A stretch of DNA of 64,000 nt, from NCBI RefSeq assembly GCF_000621665.1, contig NZ_JHXQ01000003.1, positions 266,010 to 330,009 on the forward strand, read 5' to 3'. Source of the stretch: Allorhizobium undicola ORS 992 = ATCC 700741. Lineage in GTDB: Bacteria > Pseudomonadota > Alphaproteobacteria > Rhizobiales > Rhizobiaceae. The translations under genes and the position numbers were made by a program. Below, in pieces: positions 37,929-50,070 of this stretch. The notes beneath the pieces are model-generated. The model had not been told where the DNA came from. It saw only the letters and a program-made list of their open reading frames with translations, and ran no database searches. The stretch's first letter is position 1, and each line of letters opens with the position of its first letter.

Positions 37929-38912
37929 TCAGCCGATGGTGGCCAGATAGGCCTGAATGCCGTTGGAGGTGGCAGCAATCCCCATCAAGCGGTTGTCGAT
38001 CACCGTATTGCCGGTGGAAATGCTGCTGCTGCCGGGATAGGCAACGGCAAGCCAGCGTGCTTCACCAAAGCCACCCTCACTGTTTCTGCCGATCACCACA
38101 TAGGCCGCGCCAGCATCGGTTGTGGCCGCCAGGCTGTAGCCATCGGCAATGCCGCTGATGCCCTCGAAATGGCTGACGATGCCTGGCTTGTCGTCATAAC
38201 TGTAAGACGTCACATGGCTGATCGTCTGCGATGCCGCATCGTAATCCAGTACGAAGCCGAGATTGAGGCCCTCATTGCCCTTATACCCGCCCACGATGGT
38301 GTATGAGGCGCTCTCATCGCCACCATTCTGCCAGATGCCATAGGCTGTGGTCAGCGGTCCGAGGCTGAGTTTGAAAAAGCTCTTGCCGGCGATGTGATAG
38401 ATGAAGGCCGCGGCCGAGCCCGGTTTGTCTGCAAGGTCGAAATTGCCCACCACCAGATCGCCCATCGTGCTGTGGGGAATGGTGGATGAAACCGTGCCGC
38501 CAGCCACGTCCTGCGGCACGTCGAGATTGGTCCAGATGCCGGTGCCGTCGAGCGGGCCTTCATACATCATGCCATGATCGGCCTTGGGCTGCGGTGCTTC
38601 GGCATATTTGTAGCTTCCCACGGCCCGCACATTGCCCTGACCGATGCGTGGATTGAAAAGCGGCGTGTCGGGTCCGTAAAAGGTCGAGGTCGTGACGGTC
38701 TGGCCGGGAAATGCCGGCGTCAGAACGGCCGATCCGGAACTGTCCGTGGGAGAAAGGGGGCCGCGGTACAAAAGCGCCTGCGGCTCTGCGCCCTCGACGG
38801 GCCGGGTGCCGGTCAGGACGACCGGATGCCCCTCGCCGCCGTCCTGACGCACCCCGGTTACGACATCGCCGGGGGCGAGAATGATGTTGTAGGTCACATT
38901 CGTGTCGTTCAT
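37929..38912 (-). CDS. Unrecognised repeat-rich beta protein
   Basis: A 327-residue protein with no signal peptide or membrane helix. It is rich in Gly, Ser, Thr, Tyr and short beta patterns, with spaced modules (for example GNVRAVGSYKY, GDLVVGNFDL, SYTIVGGYKG, GYSLAATTD) that could be propeller-like repeats of about 50-60 residues. I do not recognise a family. It is convergent with the XRE-type regulator (six bases apart). The region upstream (38913-39163) is AT-rich and may hold its promoter. Confidence 0.7.
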   Translation of the reverse strand: MNDTNVTYNIILAPGDVVTGVRQDGGEGHPVVLTGTRPVEGAEPQALLYRGPLSPTDSSGSAVLTPAFPGQTVTTSTFYGPDTPLFNPRIGQGNVRAVGSYKYAEAPQPKADHGMMYEGPLDGTGIWTNLDVPQDVAGGTVSSTIPHSTMGDLVVGNFDLADKPGSAAAFIYHIAGKSFFKLSLGPLTTAYGIWQNGGDESASYTIVGGYKGNEGLNLGFVLDYDAASQTISHVTSYSYDDKPGIVSHFEGISGIADGYSLAATTDAGAAYVVIGRNSEGGFGEARWLAVAYPGSSSISTGNTVIDNRLMGIAATSNGIQAYLATIG

Positions 38913-39163
38913 GATTTCATCCTATAGTAATTTTCAAAAAATAAATAAACCATAAGTTGTTTAGAAAAGATTGATGAACGTTCCGGCGCGAAGGTTTTCC
39001 TCAAAGATGACCGGGACGCTGGCAAGATCCGTGAGGGCCGGAAATCCCTTTCATGCTGCGCCACGGAAATTTACGCTTGTCGGCGGCAGTTTTCCTTCTT
39101 AGTCTGAGTAAAAACAAAGGGAACGCAGGTCTTGCTTCGCGGCCCCCGGACACAGGAGAGATC

Positions 39164-40264
39164 ATGACATCCGCTTTGCTGCGCATCACTGCCGTCGCCC
39201 TGACGGCCCTTCTTGCCGGTGTTTCCGCCCAGGCGGCGGACCGGGAGGTTCATGTCTACAACTGGTCGGACTATATCGATCCGCAGATCCTTGAGGATTT
39301 CACCAAGGAAACCGGCATCAAGGTCGTCTACGACGTGTTCGATAACAACGACCTGTTGGAAACCAAGCTGCTGGCCGGTGGTTCGGGCTATGATGTCGTC
39401 GTGCCGACGGGGCCTTTCCTTGCCCGGCAGATCCAGGCAGGCGTGTTCCAGAAGCTCGACAAGTCGAAACTGCCCAATCTCGCCAACATGTGGCCGCAGG
39501 TCATGGACCGGCTGGCCAAATACGATCCCGGCAACCAGTATGCCGTGAACTACATGTGGGGCACCACCGGCATTGGCTATAATGTCAAGAAGATCAAGCA
39601 GGTGTTCGGCGATGACGTGAAGGTCGATAGCTGGGACTTCATCTTCAAGCCGGAAAACGCCAAGAAACTCAAGCAGTGCGGGCTCAACATCCTCGATGCG
39701 TCGGATGAGACCTTCGCCATTGCCATGAATTATATCGGCAAGGATCCCGACAGCAAGAAGACGCCGGATCTCGAAGCGGGCGGCAAGGTCTATTCGGCCA
39801 TCCGTCCGTTTGCCAAGACCTTCAACTCCGCCTCCTATATCAACGATCTCGCCAATGGCGACATCTGCGCCACCATTGGCTGGTCGGGTGACATCGTGCA
39901 GGCCAAGCATCGTGCCGAGGAAGCCAAGAATGGCGTGGAGATCGCCTATGTGATCCCCAAGGAAGGCACCTATATGTGGTTCGACAACTTCGCCATTCCG
40001 GCCGATGCCAAGCATGTCGAGGAAGCGCACGCCTTCATCAATTACATGATGAAGCCGGAGGTGATCGCCAAGGCATCCGATTTCGTGGCCTATGCCAACG
40101 GCAATCTTGCCTCGCAGAAGCTCATCAGCCCGGATGTGTTCAACAACCCGTCCGTCTACCCGGACGAGGCAACCTTGCAGCGGCTTTTCACCATCTCGCC
40201 TTACGATCCCAAGTCGCAGCGCGTGCTGAACCGTCTGTGGACGCAGGTCAAGACCGGCAAATAA
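39164..40264 (+). CDS. potF: Putrescine/polyamine ABC transporter binding protein PotF
   Basis: Periplasmic binding protein, 366 residues. From ATG 39164 with AGGAGA upstream, it has a signal peptide ending at AQAA and then DREVHVYNWSDYIDPQILEDF, the PotD/PotF signature. GTTGIGYNVKKI and a polyamine-binding ANGDICATIGWSGDI block follow. The frame extends upstream without a good start. It heads potFGHI and probably supplies putrescine to the puuA/puuB enzymes. Confidence 0.93.
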   Translation: MTSALLRITAVALTALLAGVSAQAADREVHVYNWSDYIDPQILEDFTKETGIKVVYDVFDNNDLLETKLLAGGSGYDVVVPTGPFLARQIQAGVFQKLDKSKLPNLANMWPQVMDRLAKYDPGNQYAVNYMWGTTGIGYNVKKIKQVFGDDVKVDSWDFIFKPENAKKLKQCGLNILDASDETFAIAMNYIGKDPDSKKTPDLEAGGKVYSAIRPFAKTFNSASYINDLANGDICATIGWSGDIVQAKHRAEEAKNGVEIAYVIPKEGTYMWFDNFAIPADAKHVEEAHAFINYMMKPEVIAKASDFVAYANGNLASQKLISPDVFNNPSVYPDEATLQRLFTISPYDPKSQRVLNRLWTQVKTGK

Positions 40265-40269
40265 GAAAC

Positions 40270-40294
40270 GAACGGGGCTGATAAGGCCCCGTTC
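40270..40294 (+). terminator. Intercistronic stem-loop between potF and potG
   Basis: GAACGGGGC pairs perfectly with GCCCCGTTC across a 7-nt loop and is followed by TTCTTT. A partial terminator here would let potF, the binding protein, be made in excess over the membrane components. Confidence 0.8.
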
Positions 40295-40316
40295 TTCTTT
40301 GACAGGGGGTAGACAG

Positions 40317-41465
40317 ATGGCGAAATCCTTGGGGCCGGTCAAACGCAGCTTCGCGCCGTGGACCAATCCGGCGGAAAAGCCCTTCATCCGGTTCGAAAAT
40401 GTCACCAAGCGCTTCGGCCCCTATACGGCGGTCAAGAATCTGACGCTCGATATTTACGAGCGGGAGTTCTTTTCGCTGCTGGGGCCTTCGGGCTGCGGCA
40501 AGACCACGCTGATGCGGATGCTGGCGGGTTTCGAGGAGCCGACGGAAGGCCGCATCCTGCTGCAAGGCAAGGATCTTTCAGGCGTGCCGCCCTATCGCCG
40601 CCCGACAAACATGATGTTCCAGTCCTATGCGCTGTTTCCGCATATGAGCGTGGCGCGCAACATTGCCTTCGGGTTGGAGCAGGACAATCTGCCCAAGGCC
40701 GAGATCGAAGCGCGGGTGGCGGAAATGCTGAAGCTGGTGAAGCTGGAGGAATTTGCCCGGCGCAAGCCCAACCAGCTTTCCGGCGGGCAAAGGCAGCGCG
40801 TGGCGCTGGCCCGCTCGCTTGCCAAGCGGCCCAAGGTGCTGCTGCTGGATGAGCCGCTGGGCGCGCTCGACCGCAAGCTCCGGGAGGAAACCCAGTTCGA
40901 ACTCATGGACATCCAGCAGACGCTGGGCCTCACCTTCCTCATCGTCACCCACGACCAGGAGGAGGCCATGACCGTTTCCGACCGGATCGCGGTGATGGAC
41001 AAGGGCGAGCTGATGCAGGTGGCAACGCCCGCAGAAATCTATGAGGCGCCCAACAGCCGCTACGTGGCCGATTTCATCGGCGACATCAACATCGTCGAAG
41101 GCACCTATGCGGGGGAGGGGCCGACACCGCAATTTTCCCGCATCGCCTGCGAGGGGTTCGAGGCGCTGGTGGCGCATCCCTGCACGGCAGCGCCCGGCTC
41201 TCAGGTTGCCTTCGCCATTCGCCCGGAAAAGATCCGCATCACGCGCGATGCCCCGGCTGAAATCGCGGTGAACATGTTGCAGGGCGAGGTGCTGGACATT
41301 GCCTATCTCGGCGACTTCTCCGTTTTCATCATCGAACTTGCCGACGGCCGCACTTTCCGCGCCGCGCAGGCCAATGTCTCGCGCCTCGTGGATCGCCCCA
41401 TGACCTATGGCGATCAGGTCTTCCTTTCCTGGCCAGCCGATGCCGGGCTGGTGCTGACACGGTAG
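40317..41465 (+). CDS. potG: Putrescine ABC transporter ATP-binding protein PotG
   Basis: ATPase of the polyamine importer, 382 residues. Walker A LGPSGCGKTT is near residues 55-64, the signature is LSGGQRQRVALARSLA, Walker B is VLLLDEPLGALD, and a TOBE domain forms the C-terminus (AIRPEKIRITRDAP). ATG 40317 is used, with GGGGGT upstream. Confidence 0.94.
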   Translation: MAKSLGPVKRSFAPWTNPAEKPFIRFENVTKRFGPYTAVKNLTLDIYEREFFSLLGPSGCGKTTLMRMLAGFEEPTEGRILLQGKDLSGVPPYRRPTNMMFQSYALFPHMSVARNIAFGLEQDNLPKAEIEARVAEMLKLVKLEEFARRKPNQLSGGQRQRVALARSLAKRPKVLLLDEPLGALDRKLREETQFELMDIQQTLGLTFLIVTHDQEEAMTVSDRIAVMDKGELMQVATPAEIYEAPNSRYVADFIGDINIVEGTYAGEGPTPQFSRIACEGFEALVAHPCTAAPGSQVAFAIRPEKIRITRDAPAEIAVNMLQGEVLDIAYLGDFSVFIIELADGRTFRAAQANVSRLVDRPMTYGDQVFLSWPADAGLVLTR

Positions 41466-41474
41466 GGGGTGGTC

Positions 41475-42383
41475 ATGGCAGAGCCCCAGTCCCTTCCTCA
41501 GGCATCACCCGCCCGCTGGCTGGTGGTCATCATCCCTTACCTGTGGATGGTGCTGTTCTTCCTCATGCCTTTCTTCATCATCGTGAAGATTGCCCTGTCC
41601 GACACGGCCATTGCCATGCCGCCCTATACCCCCGTCTTCGAGGGGTTCTCGGCGCTTGGCGATTTCATCTCACAGCTCGATCTTGAAAACTTCTGGATGC
41701 TGGGGGATGATCCGCTTTATATCGAAGCCTATCTTTCGTCGCTCAGGATCGCCGTCATCTCCACGGTGTTGCTCTTGCTGATCGGCTATCCCATGGCGCT
41801 GGCCATGGCGCGGGCGCGCACGGAAATCCGCCCGACGCTGGTGATGATGGTGATCCTGCCCTTCTGGACCTCGTTCCTGATCCGCGTCTATGCATGGATC
41901 GGCATTCTGAAGCCCGAAGGCCTGCTGACGCTTCTCTTGCAAAGCCTGCATATTCTGGGGCCGGATGAGCAGGTACACATCTACCAGACCGATATGGCGG
42001 TCTTCATCGGCATCGTCTATTCCTATCTGCCCTTCATGGTCCTGCCGCTTTATTCGGCGCTGGAAAAGCTGGATGGCACGCTGCTGGAGGCGGCCAGCGA
42101 TCTCGGCTGCCCGCCCTGGAAGGCTTTCTGGCGCATTACCTTTCCGCTGTCTTTGCCCGGCGTCGTGGCCGGGGCGATGATCTGCTTCATTCCCATCACC
42201 GGCGAATATGTCATTCCTGATCTGCTGGGCGGTGCCGATACGCTGATGATCGGCAAGACATTGTGGACGGAATTCTTCGGCAATCGCGACTGGCCGCTGG
42301 CCTCCGCCGTAGCAGTCCTCTTGCTCCTCATTCTGGTGGTGCCCATCGCCATCTTCCAGAACCAGCAGAAAAAGGTGGTGTGA
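41475..42383 (+). CDS. potH: Putrescine ABC transporter permease PotH
   Basis: A 302-residue membrane permease with six hydrophobic helices. The EAA loop reads LEAASDLGCPPWKAFWRITFPLSLPG. TAGGGGGTGG precedes ATG 41475; a GTG at 41469 would add only two residues. It follows potG by 9 bp. Confidence 0.93.
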   Translation: MAEPQSLPQASPARWLVVIIPYLWMVLFFLMPFFIIVKIALSDTAIAMPPYTPVFEGFSALGDFISQLDLENFWMLGDDPLYIEAYLSSLRIAVISTVLLLLIGYPMALAMARARTEIRPTLVMMVILPFWTSFLIRVYAWIGILKPEGLLTLLLQSLHILGPDEQVHIYQTDMAVFIGIVYSYLPFMVLPLYSALEKLDGTLLEAASDLGCPPWKAFWRITFPLSLPGVVAGAMICFIPITGEYVIPDLLGGADTLMIGKTLWTEFFGNRDWPLASAVAVLLLLILVVPIAIFQNQQKKVV

Positions 42384-42386
42384 GCC

Positions 42387-43202
42387 ATGAAGTCAGGACG
42401 TTTCGATCCGGTCATCCTCACCCTCGGCTTCATCTTCCTTTATGTGCCGATCCTCATTCTCGTCGTCTATTCCTTCAACGAGTCCAAGCTGGTGACAGTC
42501 TGGGGCGGCTTCTCGCTGCACTGGTACAAGGCCATCTGGCATAATGACAGCCTGATGGATGCCGCCTGGGTCACGTTGCGTGTCGGAATTGTTTCGGCAT
42601 CGGCCGGCACGCTGCTGGGTACGCTTGCGGCACTGGCGCTGGTGCGGTTCGGGCGCTTTCCGGGACGGCTGCTGTTTTCCGGCATGGTCTATGCGCCGCT
42701 GGTCATGCCGGAAGTCATTACAGGGCTTTCGCTGCTCCTGCTGTTCGTGGCGCTGGATGTGGATCGCGGCATTGTCACGGTGACACTTGCGCATACCACC
42801 TTCACCATGTGCTATGTGGCCATTGTCGTGCAGTCGAAGCTTCTGACCTTCGATCGCAGTCTGGAAGAGGCCGCGCTCGATCTCGGCTGCCCGCCGGTGC
42901 GCACCTTTTTCCGCATTACGCTTCCGCTGATTTTTCCGGCCGTCATTTCCGGCTGGATGCTGGCCTTCACCCTGTCGCTGGATGATCTCGTCATCGCAAG
43001 CTTCACAACGGGGCCCGGGGCCACGACCCTGCCGATCAAGATCTATTCCCAGGTGCGTCTGGGCGTCACGCCGGAAATCAATGCCATTTGCACCATCCTC
43101 ATCGCCCTCGTGACCATTGGCGTCATCATCGCCTCCATCGGTACGAAGCGGCGCGAAGTGCAGCGCCAGCGCGACGAACATCTGGCGGCACGGGCGTCAT
43201 AA
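42387..43202 (+). CDS. potI: Putrescine ABC transporter permease PotI
   Basis: A 271-residue permease, the second membrane partner. The EAA loop is LEEAALDLGCPPVRTFFRITLPLIFP, and the C-terminal LDDLVIASFTTGPG is typical of PotI/PotC. It starts three bases after the potH stop and ends the operon. Confidence 0.93.
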   Translation: MKSGRFDPVILTLGFIFLYVPILILVVYSFNESKLVTVWGGFSLHWYKAIWHNDSLMDAAWVTLRVGIVSASAGTLLGTLAALALVRFGRFPGRLLFSGMVYAPLVMPEVITGLSLLLLFVALDVDRGIVTVTLAHTTFTMCYVAIVVQSKLLTFDRSLEEAALDLGCPPVRTFFRITLPLIFPAVISGWMLAFTLSLDDLVIASFTTGPGATTLPIKIYSQVRLGVTPEINAICTILIALVTIGVIIASIGTKRREVQRQRDEHLAARAS

Positions 43203-43206
43203 CGGT

Positions 43207-43224
43207 CAGGTCATATCTGACCTG
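43207..43224. terminator. Short stem-loop after potI
   Basis: CAGGTCA and TGACCTG enclose TATC, five bases after the potI stop. There is no T-tract, so termination is only suggested. Confidence 0.45.
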
Positions 43225-43269
43225 GGTAAAAGACGCAGGATCAGGATCGCGCTTCAGGAAGACGGCGCC

Positions 43270-45126
43270 CTATTTCAGGGCAGCCACCGGCGAGATAATC
43301 AGGTCCGGCCATGAGCCGCCGACGAAAAAGCGCAGCTTCTGCTGCGGCTGGTCTTCGGCGGCGGGTTTCAGCATTTCTGCCGAAAGCGCCAGTCCCTTGA
43401 AGTCGAAGGGAATGATGCCGGAATAGGTGACAATGCGGTCGCGGCCCTCCAGCCTGCCGCTGCGTATGTCGATGGCGCCACCGGTAAGTTCGGCTTCGCT
43501 GTCCAGCGTGTCGAAGCTCAAATCGTTTTTCGCCGCTTCACTCAGCCTGAAAAAGGGCCTTGTCCGGGCAAGGGTTTCGATTTGCTCGGCATCGACGTTC
43601 GAAATCCGGCCCGGCCCGGCCTGAAGGGAAAGTTTGCCGGTGATGTCGGTTGGCTTCATGCTCCACAAGGCAACATCGGTGGTCGCTGAAAGGGTGAGGG
43701 AGCCGGGGCCGAGCGGCAGGGGGCCGGTGAGGGCAAGCTTTGCTTCGATCTCGGCGAGGTCGGCATTGCTGAGGGCAATATCCAGTTTGGCGCCCTTGTC
43801 GAAGGCGCCATCGCGGCCCTCCAGATGGCCTGTAAGCGTGCCTCCTGCCAGCGTGCTTTCGGCAATGTCGAAGACCAGCGCCGAATCCGTTGCCATGACG
43901 CTTGCACCGACATCCGTCAGCGTGAGCGAGGCGAGCGTTGCGCTGCGGGCGGAAAGCGAAAGATCGAATTCCAGCCAGTCCAGCAGGCCGCTCCGGCCTT
44001 CGCGCGTCGTGGTTTCCGGCGCCGAAAGCGAAAAGGCGCCAAGGAAAGTGACAATGTCCATATTCTGAAAGGCCAGCGTGCCGCTGAGCCTGGGCTTGCC
44101 GCTCTTGCCCGGTCCGATCATGACGATGCCGGAGGCGGCGGCATCATTGGCCGAAAAGGTCAGATCCTCAAGCCGCAGGCGGTCCGGGTCGGCGGTGGCG
44201 GTGGTTTCCATGCTGATCTTGCGCAAGGCTTCCGTGCCGGGCAGCGCCATTCCCGCCCAGGCCAGCAGGGCATGAACGTCGCTGACATCGAGGCTCATGC
44301 GGCCGGATGCGAAACGTGGCGGAAAAACCCCGGCCTTGCCCTGAAAACTGCCTTTCGCGCTGGGTGAGGCAAATTTGAGCTCCAGATCGGTCACTGCACC
44401 GGCAAACAGCATCAACGGATCGCGGGCGGAAAAGTCGATGCGTGTCACCACACCGCCCAGCAGCAGATTGGCCGAGCCATGCAGCGGGGCAGACATGAAA
44501 GGCCAGGCCATGTCGGAAAAAACGCTGTCCAGCGTCAGGCGGTGGCCAGATGCGGTGTCCAGCACGTCGATCCGGCCGTTTTCGATGGTGATCGAGCCCA
44601 CTTGCGCATCGTTTTCGCCGCCGGGCCTGCTCGCGCCGTTTTTGCGCGCTTCGGCAATGGCCTGGGTCAGCAGACCTTCTCCACCCCATTCCAGCCGCCC
44701 CATGCCATTGCGGGTGAGCCGCAAGACGGGCCGCGTCAGGCGAAAATCATCGAAAACCGGCGTGCCAAGGGCGGCCTGCACCACGCCGAAGGCTGCGGAC
44801 AGCTCGGCGATTTCCGCCAGAACCTTGCCGCCATTGCCCCGCCCATCCCGGATCACCACATCGGGCAGGCTGATGCGCGGCTGCGGCCAGAAGGCGATGG
44901 TGGGCGTGCCGTGGATCTCCACCTCATGGCCGCTCCACCGGCTGATGGCCCGCTCCATGCTGCCGCGCACGAGATTGCTGGAGACCACATATGGCCCGAC
45001 CAGCCGAACGGCCACAAAGCCGGAAAGCAGCAGCACAAGCCCCACAAGCGCCAGGTGCAGCACTGCGCGCCTGCGGCGCTTCGGTCCTGGAACGGGGAGC
45101 TTTCTGCGGTCTGCCGGATTGGTCAA
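43270..45126 (-). CDS. AsmA-family protein
   Basis: About 618 residues. One membrane helix near the N-terminus (LHLALVGLVLLLSGFVAVRLV) anchors a long beta-rich periplasmic body; the C-terminus has the AsmA-C pattern ATTDVALWSMKPTDITGKLSLQAG and SGRLEGRDRIVTYSG. AsmA-like proteins affect outer membrane and lipid transport; the role here is by family only. The start is uncertain: TTG 45126 with GGAAG upstream is used; the frame extends to 45228 without a good ribosome site. It is convergent with potI. Confidence 0.75.
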   Translation of the reverse strand: MTNPADRRKLPVPGPKRRRRAVLHLALVGLVLLLSGFVAVRLVGPYVVSSNLVRGSMERAISRWSGHEVEIHGTPTIAFWPQPRISLPDVVIRDGRGNGGKVLAEIAELSAAFGVVQAALGTPVFDDFRLTRPVLRLTRNGMGRLEWGGEGLLTQAIAEARKNGASRPGGENDAQVGSITIENGRIDVLDTASGHRLTLDSVFSDMAWPFMSAPLHGSANLLLGGVVTRIDFSARDPLMLFAGAVTDLELKFASPSAKGSFQGKAGVFPPRFASGRMSLDVSDVHALLAWAGMALPGTEALRKISMETTATADPDRLRLEDLTFSANDAAASGIVMIGPGKSGKPRLSGTLAFQNMDIVTFLGAFSLSAPETTTREGRSGLLDWLEFDLSLSARSATLASLTLTDVGASVMATDSALVFDIAESTLAGGTLTGHLEGRDGAFDKGAKLDIALSNADLAEIEAKLALTGPLPLGPGSLTLSATTDVALWSMKPTDITGKLSLQAGPGRISNVDAEQIETLARTRPFFRLSEAAKNDLSFDTLDSEAELTGGAIDIRSGRLEGRDRIVTYSGIIPFDFKGLALSAEMLKPAAEDQPQQKLRFFVGGSWPDLIISPVAALK

Positions 45127-45326
45127 GGTTTTCTTCCGATTGGGCAGGAATCGGACTGGAGCCTCATGAACACCGGGAACCGCTCCAATCCATTCTCCAC
45201 TGCATTTGCGAGGAAAGCGGCGCTGCATCTGTGCGCAACGCGCCTTCGTATTTCAAGCCGGTAAAAGCCATTGGATATAGCAAGGAGAGTGCTGCGGCAA
45301 TTTGAAGGCCGCGTCTTCCCCTGATT

Positions 45327-48917
<3,591 letters not shown>

Positions 48918-49081
48918 GATATTCCTGTCGGCTACGCTGGTTTCGCTCAGATTAACAGTTTTTTAATAACTTCGCACCCGGTTTTGGTCCAGCAAGGGCG
49001 GGTTTAAATGGCAAACAGGGTTAATTCCCACCGCTGCGATAACCGCCGGACTGCGACAAATTGCCCGCTAAAAGAGCATTG

Positions 49082-49120
49082 TGCAGCGCACAACAATATT
49101 GCAATGCACAACAAACTGCA
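49082..49120. promoter_or_regulatory. Putative PhaR-type operator upstream of the phasin gene
   Basis: TGCAGCGCA (49082-49090), TGCAATGCA (49100-49108) and TGCA (49117-49120) form a TGC-rich cluster about 70-105 bp before the phasin start. PhaR regulators of polyhydroxybutyrate genes bind such TGC-rich sites in other bacteria. The assignment is by pattern only. Confidence 0.45.
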
Positions 49121-49187
49121 TTATATGATCCCTCATGGAAACACGAGGCGGCCTTGAAGCGACCGCCCTTTGCGAGGAGCGAATATC

Positions 49188-49637
49188 ATGGCAAACCCGA
49201 AAACCGCTGATGTCTTTTCTTTTTCCAGCTTCGATGCGTCGAAGTTTTCCGACAGCTTCCGCGATTTCGCGGAAAAGGGCGCGGCCCAGTCCAAGGAAGC
49301 CTATGCCAAGATGAAGGCGGCTGCCGAAGATGCATCCAAGACCGTTGAAGCCACGTTGCAAAGCGCCCAGAACGGTGGCGTCGAGCTTGGCCTGAAGGCG
49401 GTCGAAGCCCTGCGTACCAATGCCGAGCTTTCCCTTTCGCACATGGAAGCGTTGCTGACGGTCAAGTCCGTTTCCGAATTCGTGGAATTGCAGACCGCCT
49501 TCATCCGCAAGCAGGCTGAAGTGACCGTGGAACAGGCCAAGGCCATGCAGGACGCCGCCCGGAAGGTTGCCGAAACCGTTACCAAGCCCGGCAAGGAAGC
49601 CGCTGAAAAGGCCATGTCCGGCCTCAAGGTTTCCTGA
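49188..49637 (+). CDS. Phasin family protein
   Basis: A 149-residue phasin, a helical amphipathic protein that coats polyhydroxyalkanoate granules. It starts MANPKTADVFSFSSFDASKF with GAGGAG before the ATG, followed by AEKGAAQSKEAYAKMKAAAEDASKTVEATLQSA and the FVELQTAFIRKQAEVTVEQAKAM helix typical of the family. The upstream TGC-rich cluster supports PHB-linked control. Confidence 0.9.
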   Translation: MANPKTADVFSFSSFDASKFSDSFRDFAEKGAAQSKEAYAKMKAAAEDASKTVEATLQSAQNGGVELGLKAVEALRTNAELSLSHMEALLTVKSVSEFVELQTAFIRKQAEVTVEQAKAMQDAARKVAETVTKPGKEAAEKAMSGLKVS

Positions 49638-49690
49638 TCTCGTCAGAAACTGCTTTTTCAGGGCCGGTCTATCCGGCTCTTTTGATTTGG

Positions 49691-49718
49691 AAAAACCCTT
49701 TTTCATCAAAGGGTTTTT
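49691..49718 (+). terminator. Rho-independent terminator after the phasin gene
   Basis: AAAAACCCTTT and AAAGGGTTTTT form a perfect 11-bp stem around TTCATC, ending in a T-run. It is symmetric enough to work in both directions. Confidence 0.85.
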
Positions 49719-49749
49719 CAGCTCCATGCAGAGGATTGCGAAAAAGGAC

Positions 49750-49778
49750 TTGAAAAACTCCCGCACTCCCCGTATGTG
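49750..49778 (+). promoter_or_regulatory. Candidate promoter for tRNA-His
   Basis: TTGAAA (49750-49755) and TATGTG (49773-49778) are separated by exactly 17 bp and lie 27 bp before the tRNA 5' end. Confidence 0.55.
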
Positions 49779-49805
49779 ACCCCTCAAGAGCGCTTCGGCG
49801 CTTGT

Positions 49806-49882
49806 GCGGTTGTAGCTCAGTTGGTTAGAGCGCAGGTTTGTGGCACCTGAGGTCGGAGGTTCGAGACCCCCCAACCGTACCA
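49806..49882 (+). tRNA. tRNA-His (GUG)
   Basis: A cloverleaf of 77 nt with a genomically encoded CCA. Acceptor GCGGTTG pairs with CAACCGT (first pair G-U), D-stem GCTC/GAGC, anticodon stem CAGGT/ACCTG with loop TTGTGGC (anticodon GTG), T-stem GGAGG/CCCCC. Base -1 is T and the discriminator is A73. Most bacterial tRNA-His carry G-1 and C73; loss of both is a known trait of many alphaproteobacteria. Accessory DNA begins immediately downstream, so the 3' end is a likely integration target. Confidence 0.95.
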
Positions 49883-50025
49883 TTTTTCCACAGTGATATC
49901 AGACGCTTAGGAAGAGAAATAGTTTTCCACGTTTCCGTTATGCGGCCTAAAGACTGCCTACGGAACACGTCTGGAACATTTGGGTTGTGCTAACAAGCTA
50001 CCCCAGCGCCGATATCTAGACCGTG

Positions 50026-50064
50026 TCATCCGAAACGCTGCCACCAGGACAGCGATTCGGATGA
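50026..50064. terminator. Strong inverted repeat before the methyltransferase stop
   Basis: TCATCCGAA + CGCTG pairs with CAGCG + TTCGGATGA around a 9-nt loop, with one A/A mismatch: 14 paired bases. It lies seven bases past the minus-strand methyltransferase stop and could terminate it. There is no T-run. Confidence 0.65.
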
Positions 50065-50070
50065 TCGTAA

